Assembly: GCA_018136815.1 (NCBI GenBank)
Contig: CM030931.1
Location: 3,522,111-3,586,110, forward strand
DNA length: 64,000 bases
Source: Isochrysis galbana
Lineage: Eukaryota > Haptophyta > Isochrysidales > Isochrysidaceae
Direction of reading: 5' to 3'
The notes below the pieces were generated by a model that saw nothing but the letters and a program-made list of their open reading frames with translations, was not told the origin of the DNA and searched no databases. Shown piece by piece: positions 37,236 to 46,235 of the stretch (position 1 is the first letter of the stretch; every line of letters starts with the position of its first letter). Made by a program: the position numbers and the translations under genes.

Positions 37236-38028
37236 CATATGCATATGCATATGCGTATATACAGTATACAGTGTATATTACACGGAGGACCTCCCACACA
37301 GCGTATCATACACCGGGCTGATTGACGTGCACACATGTATACGTATACACGTACACACACAGGGGCGGCAGCGCTGCGCGCGGCAGCGTGCGCGCAGCGC
37401 AGCGCAAGGGGTCCACAGGGCACACAGGCGCCCCTTCCGCTCCTGCTGCGCCGTTCGGCCCATGTCTCTACCTCTCTACAGCCCACAGCCACAGCCTAAT
37501 CTACACACCACACACACTCTATGTGTGCGTGCGTCTATCGATTTATATGCGAGTTTCTCGCTCACCCACTCCTGCTACACATACACTCTCATTCTCGCTC
37601 AGACACTCAGCACATTCATTTCATTTTAAACGGGACATCAAAACACGCAAACACACACGTAGCACTCTTAATTCAGCCACTAGTTAGTGCTAGGATGTAT
37701 GATGTCTGTGAGTCCTCATCGTCAGCCTGCTCATCCTCAGAGCCTTCTCCATTCTCTTCACCACTCTCCCACTCACATACATCCGCGGACCATCATCAGG
37801 CGTTTTGCAAACGCGTTTGCAAGTGCATCGACTCATGACAAAATACCAGTTTGTCGGACGTGATGTGAGATAGCCTCGATCTCGAGGCTGTCTTGATCTG
37901 ACCGTAGACGGATGACCAATTTCGTTCCGCTGGCGATGCTGCAGCTGGTTGAGCCAGAACTCTCATGGCAATGGAAGCAATGGTGGGCACATGATCTCCA
38001 TACGCATCCCACCAGGTGCTCGGATCCT
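37236..38028. other. Spacer with CATATG/TATAC and CACACA simple repeats
   Basis: 37235-37280 ATGCATATGC and TATACAGT words; 37320-37380 TACGTATACACG words; 37480-37660 CA-rich stretch. No gene recognised. Confidence 0.4.
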
Positions 38029-38351
38029 AGGTGTCGTTCCGTCAATAGTGGGACATCAGTCGAATTGAGCGATCAAATGTCCACAGTTGTATTGTAGTTG
38101 TTTAACATTAGATCTTGTTAAAATTATAAGAGAGAGAGGCCGTCAAAGCTTCTTCGCTAATCACATCGGTGCATACCGTGCATGGGCACGGCGCGATGTG
38201 CATCGGTCCCCCCGCGGATACGCCGTGCGCGCGCATGTCAACCCGTTCCGTGTGTGTAGCCCCTGCGGCCCACAACTACGTAAACTGGCCATATACAACT
38301 GATCTGATCGCTCAATTCTACTGATGTCCCACTATTAACGGAACGACACCT
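38029..38351. repeat. 323-bp segment bounded by 50-bp inverted repeats
   Basis: AGGTGTCGTTCCGTCAATAG (from 38029) and its complement (ending 38351, with one C/T change) continue for about 50 bp as GTGGGACATCAGT(C/A)GAATTGAGCGATCA. This looks like a MITE. The outer edge of the large foldback arm (38140) falls inside it, so the mirrored copy at 41211-41260 has only one of the two ends. Confidence 0.6.
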
Positions 38352-38387
38352 CACGAAATAAATTCGTTACACGTCTTTAGAGGCGAC

Positions 38388-38666
38388 ATGCCGATCTACC
38401 GTATCAGGAGCAAAAATGTATACGATGTTATTGGGCTTAAAAAGGCGATACAAATATTTCTTCTTGTGTCTTTGGTTATCATCTTCTTATCATTCGCCTT
38501 GACCGTGGCATTCTCGCAGCATTCAGACTTGGACTTCGCCATAAAGACTGGAATCGGGCTGTCAGTGGGCGTCGCACTGACCTTTCTTGTCTTCTTTACG
38601 TTGTGGAAAACGAAACAATGGCGTTTTAGCCTGCCGAAGGGTAAGGTCCTCAGCTCAAAAGGGTAG
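38388..38666 (+). CDS. Small two-helix membrane protein, left arm copy (unknown function)
   Basis: 92 aa starting MPIYRIRSKNVYDVIGLKKA. Two clear transmembrane segments (about residues 21-43, IQIFLLVSLVIIFLSFALTV, and 54-72, IGLSVGVALTFLVFFTLW), each next to Lys/Arg, then a basic tail LPKGKVLSSKG. The AT-rich codon choice differs from host genes. The 18-bp TTCGTTACACGTC motif ends 7 bases before the ATG. A 112-aa frame exists on the other strand (38734-38396) but has no domain or membrane logic, so I prefer this strand. Not recognised as any family; small two-helix proteins of this sort are common in large DNA viruses of algae, which fits the context but does not prove it. The identical copy is 40896-41174. 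Confidence 0.55.
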   Translation: MPIYRIRSKNVYDVIGLKKAIQIFLLVSLVIIFLSFALTVAFSQHSDLDFAIKTGIGLSVGVALTFLVFFTLWKTKQWRFSLPKGKVLSSKG

Positions 38667-39344
38667 AATGAAGAAGATGAAAACTCAGCACGCGTAGCTG
38701 GGTAGTTATGTGCGAAAACGCTAAGCGGACACAAAACACCAGTTCACACTACAGACGTCCCTTCCTCCAGACACCTGAGCACAGACACTGTGGTCTATTT
38801 CCGTGACACAATCCTTGGTACCCAGCGAGCAGCATTTGCATGCACGCTAGTTCATCACGGTCGGTATCAAGCTGTTTTTGAAGAAAAGTAGACATCACGT
38901 GACATGGTCCTTCGTGCTCGGCTGCTTTGTGGCTCCTTTGTCCGCATACAGTGGAGTACCTCGGCGTGGCCGCGGAGCATGCTGCAAAGTCTCTCTGACT
39001 GTGACTTGGTCTGAAATATTCGCGGGGAAGGGGGCAGGAGGAAGGGGCTCCTCTGCTACACGTCTGTGCGCAAGCATCTGCGGAGACACCTGGTCCAGAA
39101 GAAACCTCCCTCCACTTGAGGTGTGGCATCGAGCGCATGGGCCGATTGAAGCATTTTGCGCTCAATCAGCGTGGCCCATGACCGATGTCGAGGAGGTCGG
39201 GTTGGATAACCCCCAAACCTCGTCTGTCCGAAGCTCCCTTTTGCGTCAACACTCATACATCCTCATCGATTTTGTGAGCCTGCCTTCCCAAGTGGTACCC
39301 TCTGAAATCTGAGTGGATGCCTGCCCCATGCCAACACAGTTTCG

Positions 39345-40271
39345 TTACACGTCATTAGCGACAATCGCTCGGATTAGAATTTGATGTACTTCAGAGTATC
39401 GCTGGTCTCTTATGCGCGTGATGATTGAACGCAATGGAGTTTGTAGATTGTTAGCCACGTTATTGACGTTCGCTCCTTGATCGATGAGAAACGCGACACA
39501 TTGCGCGTGACCACCCATCGCCGCAAGATGAAGAGGAGAATAACCGAGGCGATTTCGAAGATTAATAATTTCTGTATTGACAAGAAGTTCGACACACGCA
39601 AGGTGTCCTTTCTCCGCTGCCATATGCAATGGAGTGTTTTGATATACATACCCTTTAATGTTGACATCAGCTCCGCGTTCTATGAGAAAACTTACGCAGT
39701 CCGCATGGCCTTTCTGCGCCGCAATGTGAAGAGGAGTCTCGCCCCATTTGTTTTGTGCGTTAACATCTGACACATCTGTCAGCGTGGCTACAAGTTGGAT
39801 GTCACCATTCCTTGCTGCATGGTGCAGCGGCGTGTGTTGTGTACAATCTACAACAGTAGCAGTTGCTCCATGAGTTAACAAGAGTTGGACCGCTCTGTAG
39901 TCCATACGCCTAGTCGCCAAATCTAGCAACGTATCACCGCACGCCCCGTGTGGTTGATTAATACTAGTTGCATCTTGGAGCGAGTTCAAGACTATCCACA
40001 GTGACTTCAAGTTACCTACTAGAATGGCGCGTTTACCATAATCAATGAGGTCTTTATCGAATGCGTCTACTGTGAAAGTACTCAGTCGTTCAGAAAGCTT
40101 CTCTAATTGATGAAAATTGTCAATTCTGATTTTCAACCCTTTCGCGATATCCCTCAGACGCGGAGCGGCCCCAAGTAAAGATACCAGAGTAGCTCCTCCC
40201 AATTGTTCTAGTAGATCCGGAACCTCAACTACATCAAGTAGCGACACCTCCGAGTTTTCAGGTGACGACAT
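39345..40271 (-). CDS. Ankyrin-repeat protein inside the foldback element
   Basis: 308 aa from ATG 40271 (MSSPENSEVSLLDVVEVPDL). The N-terminal 100 residues hold a helical region without a named fold. From about residue 120 there are some five ankyrin repeats; clear cores are TPLHHAARNGDIQLV, TPLHIAAQKGHADCVSFLIE, TPLHMAAEKGHLACVELLV and SPLHLAAMGGHAQCVAFLID, then a C-terminal cap. Ankyrin proteins bind other proteins and are greatly expanded in giant viruses. The gene is intact, intronless and AT-rich. Upstream on its strand is the complement of GGACACAAAACACCAGTTC, about 33-51 bases before the ATG; its stop codon lies inside the TTCGTTACACGTCATTAG motif. An in-frame extension upstream to 40424 is GC-rich and repetitive and is not needed. 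Confidence 0.8.
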   Translation of the reverse strand: MSSPENSEVSLLDVVEVPDLLEQLGGATLVSLLGAAPRLRDIAKGLKIRIDNFHQLEKLSERLSTFTVDAFDKDLIDYGKRAILVGNLKSLWIVLNSLQDATSINQPHGACGDTLLDLATRRMDYRAVQLLLTHGATATVVDCTQHTPLHHAARNGDIQLVATLTDVSDVNAQNKWGETPLHIAAQKGHADCVSFLIERGADVNIKGYVYQNTPLHMAAEKGHLACVELLVNTEIINLRNRLGYSPLHLAAMGGHAQCVAFLIDQGANVNNVANNLQTPLRSIITRIRDQRYSEVHQILIRAIVANDV

Positions 40272-40895
40272 CGGTCGTGCATATAGTAGTTCAACATTTT
40301 TGCGGACACAAAACACCAGTTCCACACCGAGCGGACGAAGCGCGCACGACGCCGACACGCACGCCGCGTAGACAACGCCGCGTCGAGCGGGCGCGCACGA
40401 CGCCGACACAAACGCCGCGCGCACGACGCCCCCTCCGCCTCAGGACGACACAACTCAAGTGGAGGGAGGTTTCTTCTGGACCAGGTGTCTCCGCAGATGC
40501 TTGCGCACAGACGTGTCCTTCCTCCTGCCCCCTTCCCCGCGAATATTTCAGACCAAGTCACAGTCAGAGAGACTTTGCAGCATGCTCCGCGGCCACGCCG
40601 AGGTACTCCACTGTATGCGGACAAAGGAGCCACAAAGCAGCCGAGCACGAAGGACCATGTCACGTGATGTCTACTTTTCTTCAAAAACAGCTTGATACCG
40701 ACCGTGATGAACTAGCGTGCATGCAAATGCTGCTCGCTGGGTACCAAGGATTGTGTCACGGAAATAGACCACAGTGTCTGTGCTCAGGTGTCTGGAGGAA
40801 GGGACGTCTGTAGTGTGAACTGGTGTTTTGTGTCCGCTTAGCGTTTTCGCACATAACTACCCAGCTACGCGTGCTGAGTTTTCATCTTCTTCATT

Positions 40896-41174
40896 CTACC
40901 CTTTTGAGCTGAGGACCTTACCCTTCGGCAGGCTAAAACGCCATTGTTTCGTTTTCCACAACGTAAAGAAGACAAGAAAGGTCAGTGCGACGCCCACTGA
41001 CAGCCCGATTCCAGTCTTTATGGCGAAGTCCAAGTCTGAATGCTGCGAGAATGCCACGGTCAAGGCGAATGATAAGAAGATGATAACCAAAGACACAAGA
41101 AGAAATATTTGTATCGCCTTTTTAAGCCCAATAACATCGTATACATTTTTGCTCCTGATACGGTAGATCGGCAT
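40896..41174 (-). CDS. Small two-helix membrane protein, right arm copy
   Basis: Same 92-residue sequence as 38388-38666, in the mirrored arm. The identity at DNA level across the gene and its flanks shows that the arms were made or homogenised recently. The motif TTCGTTACACGTCTTTAG again lies just upstream (complement 41182-41199). Confidence 0.55.
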   Translation of the reverse strand: MPIYRIRSKNVYDVIGLKKAIQIFLLVSLVIIFLSFALTVAFSQHSDLDFAIKTGIGLSVGVALTFLVFFTLWKTKQWRFSLPKGKVLSSKG

Positions 41175-41324
41175 GTCGCCTCTAAAGACGTGTAACGAAT
41201 TTATTTCGTGAGGTGTCGTTCCGTTAATAGTGGGACATCAGTAGAATTGAGCGATCAGATCAGTTGTATATGGCCAGTTTACGTAGTTGTGGGCCGCAGG
41301 GGCTACACACACGGAACGGGTTGA

Positions 41325-41990
41325 CATGCGCGCGCACGGCGTATCCGCGGGGGGACCGATGCACATCGCGCCGTGCCCATGCACGGTATGCACCGATGTG
41401 ATTAGCGAAGAAGCTTTGACGGCGGGGGGGAAGTCGATGTGCATACGCACGGCGTGCACAATGATTGCAAGCAATCACACGTGCTGCGCAAACGAAACAT
41501 CTAGTATATGGCTACTTTACGTTAATGTGGGCCTTAGGGAAAAAAGTTTCTATGCGCACGCACGGCGCCCTCGCGAGGGGGAAGTCGATGCGCATACGCA
41601 CGGCGTGCTCAATGATTGCAAGTAATCACATGTGCTGCGTAAACGAAACGCAATCACACTTTGTTCCGCCCGTCCTCCGCGCTCAGAGTCCCCCCGCGGA
41701 AAGAGTGAACGCACGGCGTGCACCTTCCTGGAAGTTGCTATGCGCACGCACGGCGCCCCGCGGGGGGGGAAGCCGATGTGCATACGCACGGCGTGCACAA
41801 TGATTGCAAGCAATCACACGTGCTGCGCAAACGAAACATCTCGTATATGGCTACTTTACGTTAATGTGGGCCTTAGGGAAAAAAGTTTCTATGCGCACGC
41901 ACGGCGCCCTCGCGAGGGGGAAGTCGATGCGCATACGCACGGCGTGCTCAATGATTGCAAGTAATCACATGTGCTGCGTAAACGAAACAC
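41325..41990. repeat. Palindrome-rich repeat array beside the foldback element
   Basis: A 70-bp unit starts at 41431, 41582, 41770 and 41921. Each has ATACGCACGGCGTGC (palindromic core GCACGGCGTGC), then TGATTGCAAGCAATCA (perfect 16-bp palindrome in units 1 and 3, one-base variant TGATTGCAAGTAATCA in 2 and 4), then ACGTGCTGCG. Between them lies TATGCGCACGCACGGCGCC. The pair 41431-41651 is duplicated as 41770-41990 (339 bp apart). Half units continue leftward into the foldback arm (41320-41400). The layout is like iterons of a replication origin or a cluster of binding sites, but no function is shown. Confidence 0.75.
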
Positions 41991-42236
41991 GGCGACTTTA
42001 TTTTAAAAAAAAGTTTCTATACACAGCCTTGTTTTGTACCAATATTGTTCATAACTTAAAAGAAAACAGATTGTGGTCCTCTTTTGACGGAACGCGACTT
42101 CTCCCTTGCGCCTCTCTCTCCCGAGCGCCGAGCGCTCCTTCCTAACCACGAACTAGACGAAGGCCCCCACGCTCCACGCTGTACCGCGTGCCGCTGTGCT
42201 TGTATGTGGTTTGTGGCCCGTCGAAGAGGGGATGAG
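41991..42236. other. Spacer
   Basis: Short AT-rich segment (42000-42070) with a third AAAAAAGTTTCTAT word also seen at 41531 and 41880 inside the array, then GC-rich DNA. No gene. Confidence 0.3.
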
Positions 42237-42298
42237 AAGGTGCAACTCGAGGTTCCCTTTTGCCAACAAAACAACCAAACCTGAGGTTGCAGCCTCTT
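42237..42298. mobile_element. Second minimal remnant of the GGTGCAAC inverted-repeat element
   Basis: AAGGTGCAACTCGAGGTT (42237-42254) and AACCTGAGGTTGCAGCCTC (42278-42296) face each other across 23 bases, in the same arrangement as 22061-22111. Confidence 0.5.
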
Positions 42299-42914
42299 GC
42301 TTGGGGATGGGGGATGGAGGATGGATTATGGTTATGGATTAGAGCATTGTCAATGCATTGTGCATTGCGCTGGCGAGCGAGGGCCAGGGCGTGCGATACC
42401 TGGCCCTCGGCCGGGGCGCGGCCGAATGAAGCAGAGGCCGAAGAGGGCCTCAATCTCTATCTCTATCTCTATTCTCTATCTACTTCAAGCGCCGCGCCGG
42501 CGCGGGGCGGAAATGGAAATCGTCATCGTCGTAGCCGATTACTGCCCTTCGCCATTCGAAATTGCGGGCTGGGCAGTACTTTACTCTTTACTCCAATACC
42601 GGGAGAATTGGAGTTCAAGTTGCACCTTGTCCATTCACAACCACAATACACGAAAAGTTAGAGACGTGCCCTATTCTCTATCCTCTCTTGGCGCTCTATT
42701 GCCAAGAAGTGCCCCCTCGCCGCACGAAAAGAACCAACCGCATATGGTCTAGAACGAAGCTCCCCACTGATTATGCATTGCACACCACCACCTCGCGTGG
42801 AACGCCTTCCTATCGCATGTGCGCACTCACATGTGACGCACAAAACAAAGTTTTCCCCTGCACAATGCACAAAATCGTGTCGTTGTCCACCAAATGCACA
42901 TCAACCACACAGAC
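42299..42914. other. Spacer with TCTATC simple repeat
   Basis: A TCTCTATCTCTATC run at 42450-42480 and a CGCCGCGCCGGCGCGG hairpin word at 42489-42504. No gene recognised before the stop of the minus-strand gene at 42915. Confidence 0.35.
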
Positions 42915-43550
42915 TCAATATTTGAGCCAAGGAGGTCTGAGATTGTATTCCTCCATGAACTCCTTGTGTTCGACCTTTGTTGGTCGGACAAGCTGCGGTT
43001 GCCTCCGCCGTTCGGGCCGCTCGGGCCACTCCCACTCATAGTTGGTCTCCTCTTCAGGCACCTTCACATCACGTTCAGGTGGGTAAAAGGCAGGTGAAGA
43101 CTGTGGCCGGCTAAATGCCTGCTGACGCAGGTCCCCGTAGGTGTGATTTCGAGCGACGAGATATGACTCCCGGTCCGGCTTCCCGAAAGCGAGGTGCGTG
43201 GTTGTATTGAGTGAGTCCTTGTCATCCTCGGCACTGGTCGAGATGCAGATGGAGGACTTGTAATTCTTTGCCCAGCATTTGAGGTTCTCCTCCGTAGGCT
43301 CCGGCGGAAAGTTGAGCATCAGTGCCTGGGGATTGGAACCGTTCGAATCGGCCGTGACGATCTTCCGTTTCCCGAAGGCTGACTTGCCTGCGGTTCCCCC
43401 ATTGAGCGTACCCCCAAATGGCAAGTGGCCGCCCGTGTCGAGGTGTGGGGGCACAGCGCCGGGGGCGGTGGATAGGAGGCGCGACTCGGCCTCCAGAATG
43501 GTGTCCGCCATCGACTTGGGCTGTCCACCCCGCTTCCAGTCCGCTGTCAT
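42915..43550 (-). CDS. Conserved-looking protein of unknown function (211 aa)
   Basis: Single-exon frame from ATG 43550 (MTADWKRGGQPKSMADTILE) to TAA at 42915. GC-rich host-like codon use, hydrophilic, no signal peptide and no membrane segment. Recognisable features are a central NFPPEPTEENLKCWAKNYKS block, a Tyr/Arg/Pro-rich middle (SRPQSSPAFYPPER), and a Trp-rich C-terminus (NYEWEWPERPERRR ... EFMEEYNLRPPWLKY). The mix of Pro/Tyr/Trp-rich linear segments without a fold is reminiscent of small axonemal microtubule-associated proteins, but I recognise no family and this is only a hint. The sense frame keeps good codon structure throughout, which supports it being real. Confidence 0.6.
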   Translation of the reverse strand: MTADWKRGGQPKSMADTILEAESRLLSTAPGAVPPHLDTGGHLPFGGTLNGGTAGKSAFGKRKIVTADSNGSNPQALMLNFPPEPTEENLKCWAKNYKSSICISTSAEDDKDSLNTTTHLAFGKPDRESYLVARNHTYGDLRQQAFSRPQSSPAFYPPERDVKVPEEETNYEWEWPERPERRRQPQLVRPTKVEHKEFMEEYNLRPPWLKY

Positions 43551-45177
43551 CGCTCTACTCTTTGTGTGTGAGCGACGAAGGGTACCCTAGGCTGGCGGAT
43601 GGCAGTTGCCCGGTATGGCGTGCCACGCACAGCAACACAAGGCCGTTTCGCTACAGTCTCGCTCGCTCGAGAGACTTGGCTGCCTGCCCGACGAGATTAA
43701 AGTTATACTAGTAGGAGGGGAGAGAAAGACGGGGAGTTAGCCACCTGGCGAGGAGAAGGAAGTGATCGTTTCTCTCGCCCCAGATATATGTATGTGGAGA
43801 GCCAACATGTGAAACGTGAAACACAGAATCAGTGAGTTTCTACGGAGGGCAAATACATATGAGTTTGGCTGAGTTTCTAGGAGAGGCAGTCGGGGCCGCA
43901 GGCCCCGGCGTGAGGTGATGGTAAAGCGGTCGGGGCCGAAGGCCCCGGACACCGTGAAGCGTGAAGAGGCCGGGGCCGCAGCTGCGAAGCCCATTTTCCC
44001 CGCCAACCGCCAAAACCCCACACCCACACACCCACACCCCACTGGCCACTGGCCACTGGTCAGCCGCTCCAAGAATAATAGCAATCGAATACATCCCAAG
44101 TCCAAGTCCCAAGTCCCAAGTCCCAAGTCCCAAGGAGAAGAAACAACTAAGTTTATACTTGGTTGCCCCATGGGGGGGCACGAGCCCCCCCCTCTCTCCA
44201 CTCCTCCCCTGCCATGGGGGAGGAACCACTCATCCTCCTGGCACGCCTGATGGCTTGCCAGGAGGCCACTGCCCTGCTGACCCACTCTCTCCCTGGCAGG
44301 CACGCCTGCCTCGCGCGTCCTAGCCTGTCGTGGCCAGCCCATCGCTCCAACCCCCCCTCCCCCCCTGGTCGACAGGCAGACAGGTGCAGAGTGGGGGCCC
44401 CAGAGGCCCAGGAGCGCCAACGAGGGAGAGGCAGGGGAGGCCAGGGCCCAGCCCCAGCCTCCTCTGTCCCCTGAGCTGGCCTCCAGGAGCCTCCAGGGGC
44501 CGCCAGAGGGCAGGCAGCTGCAGGCCTGCCGCAGGCGCGCCATCGCGCGTGCCGCAGGAGAGGGGAGAGAGAGCGCGGAGAAGGGGGTGGGCGGAGCGAG
44601 ACCTCCGCTCACCGAAAAATTGGTAAGTCCCGCACCTGTTTACAGGATAAGTCGGGACAGAGTCGGCCGCCCACTCGGAGACACAGGAGGAAGGGGAGGA
44701 AAGATCACCGGGGGGAGGCGCGGGCCACCGGACCATATCTAAGCTCTTCACCCCTATCCCCCTAGTAGTGCACGGGGGGAGCCGCCTTATGGCGGGGGGA
44801 GAAGGGCCGGGGGAGTGGGGGTGTAGAAAGTATACTACGTGCTACGTGTACGTGTAGTAGGTAGTGGATCCATTCGCCGCGAGTGCGGTAAGAATATTAG
44901 AAGGTTTTTTTCCCCAAGGAGAAGAAACAAAATAGTTGAGAGTTTGCGCGTCGCCACACGACGCACGACCACGACCCTCCTGCTACACATTCACACATTA
45001 CATACCACTCACACCGCACACCGCACAACAAACACATGACACACGACGCACGACGCACACTTTAGACTTTAGACCTCAGACGAGCTATTTTTTGACGATC
45101 TCATTGCTGGGAGCCGCATTCTCATCGCCGACCCAATCATCTTCTGCATCGTTGTCGTCGTCGCTCTCCCGCTTCAC
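43551..45177. repeat. Repeat-rich spacer: GGGGCC hairpins and a diverged dispersed repeat
   Basis: 43890-43975 has three CGGGGCCG(C/A)AGGCCCCGG hairpin words. 44095-44135 has tandem AAGTCCC words. 44135-44300 copies the CACTAAGTT..CCCAT..GGGGGGCAC start of the 7310 repeat. 44330-44620 is GC-rich with CCAGGAGCCTCCAGGGG-type words. 44940-45060 is CA-rich. The open frame 43737-44612 (minus) is not supported by any domain. Confidence 0.45.
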
Positions 45178-45642
45178 TAGGGCAGTCAAACAGTTTTTTT
45201 ATTAGGGATAAAAAATGACCATCTCACGGTTGTTGAGGAATTTTCAGGAATTTTTGAAGTTCCCAATACACCCAACTAGCACATATCCGGGCCCAATTGA
45301 GACCCAGACCTCCCCCTTGGGCCCCCACAACAAAACGTAACCAAATATTGACGAAAGACGCTAAAGTCACTTTAGACTTCACTACATCTGGCGGCGCCCA
45401 ACCCGCATTTTGCACTGTGCGCTACGCGTGTGCATGGACTCATGACAATACACCAATTTATCCGCGGTCTAGTGGCTCAATCAAGCGTGGGGGCGAGGGG
45501 GGCGGTAAAACCGACCATTTTCCTCGGCAACTTTTCGTGGAGGCAGGTAAGCCCCCAGGAGTTTTTTTATGGGCTTGGGGGGACGGTCAAAAATGCCGTC
45601 CCCCGCATGTTAGTAGTTATAAATCACTGTTTGACCGCCCTA
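45178..45642. mobile_element. TA-flanked MITE, about 465 bp
   Basis: Left end TAGGGCAGTCAAACAGT (45178-45194); right end ACTGTTTGACCGCCCTA (45626-45642), which is the complement with one change. The TA at each end is the duplication expected of Tc1/mariner-type insertions. No transposase inside. Related single ends: 21905 (plus), 54570 (plus, TAGGGTGGTCAAATAG) and 50436-50450 (complement). Confidence 0.65.
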
Positions 45643-46235
45643 ATGTTGGGTGGTGACGATTGAACGCTTCTCGCCAGAGGGGGGGGCGAGTTCGAATTGC
45701 CCTTCGACCCTCCACAAAAGTGTTGCACCTTCTGAGCGGACCAACACACGCAAAGGGAAGAGTCCCTGAAATGAAGGGTTGCGAGTTGCCCTTCGACCCT
45801 CGAATTGTGGGTGCTGCTATAATTTTATACCAAAATGAAAATGAGGGAGTGGAGCGGTGAAAAAAACTGGACCACAAGTTGCACCTTCTTAGCAGCAACA
45901 AGCGCTAGCAGCAACAAGATCGACCGAAGCGCAGCTCACGCGAGGGCCAGGGTCAAGGGCCGTCACCTTGAGCTGACACCAAACTAACACGTGGAGCTGG
46001 CTTGGCCGCCGCGTAAGTGGAATTGACACTGGCACAAGAAGAGAGCTCATAGTCATGTGCTATGTACAAAGGCAAGAGATGGTGAGATTGTAGGGTAAGG
46101 GTAATTTCTACATGGGATGTGGGGCAAAAGGGACGAAGCATTTTGGCCTCGGCCACATTGATTCCAAACAAGAAAGATGGCATTTCAAGAAGAAGATTCA
46201 TGTGGGCGCTTGCCCACAAATCGCGAGTTGCGGGA
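45643..46235. other. Spacer downstream of the RING-LRR gene
   Basis: Contains a GTTGCCCTTCGACCCTC word twice (45697 and 45786; the copies include GAGTTGCCC or AATTGCCC variants) and ACAAGTTGCACCTTCTTAG at 45874, similar to the GGTGCAAC element end. No gene. Confidence 0.35.

Larger units (their letters stand above)
38140..41422. mobile_element. 3.3-kb foldback element with 0.97-kb arms and virus-like genes
   Basis: Left arm 38140-39120 and right arm 40454-41422 are inverted copies that appear identical except for one 12-bp indel near 39040/40515. The 1333-bp centre holds an ankyrin-repeat gene. Each arm carries a copy of a two-helix membrane protein gene. The genes are AT-rich compared with the host. 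The motif TTCGTTACACGTCTTTAG occurs at 38363 and (complement) 41182 beside the arm genes, and as TTCGTTACACGTCATTAG at 39341 over the stop of the ankyrin gene. GGACACAAAACACCAGTTC occurs at 38727, 40304 and (complement) 40817. Such long near-perfect arms fit a foldback transposon, the terminal repeats of an integrated DNA virus, or an assembly palindrome. Confidence 0.7.

Noticed and set aside
38396-38734. 112-codon minus-strand frame (MCPLSVFAHNYPATRA) and its mirror at 40828-41166
   Set aside because: It is antisense to the two-helix membrane protein, which has clear transmembrane segments with flanking Lys. The minus frame has no recognisable feature.
38878-39312. 144-codon frame MKKSRHHVTWSFVLGC and the opposing frames in the arm ends
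   Set aside because: Both strands are open over this GC-richer part of the arm, no domain is seen, and the 12-bp indel is the only change between arms, so coding strand and reality cannot be decided.
39477-39770. Plus-strand frames over the ankyrin gene
   Set aside because: Shadows of the minus-strand ankyrin repeats.
41325-41990. CRISPR-like array
   Set aside because: Units of 70 bp at unequal spacing, with the spacers themselves duplicated, in a eukaryotic genome; no cas genes. It is a palindromic repeat array.
43737-44612. 291-codon minus-strand frame
   Set aside because: Covers GGGGCC hairpins and a dispersed repeat; composition is low-complexity and no domain is present.
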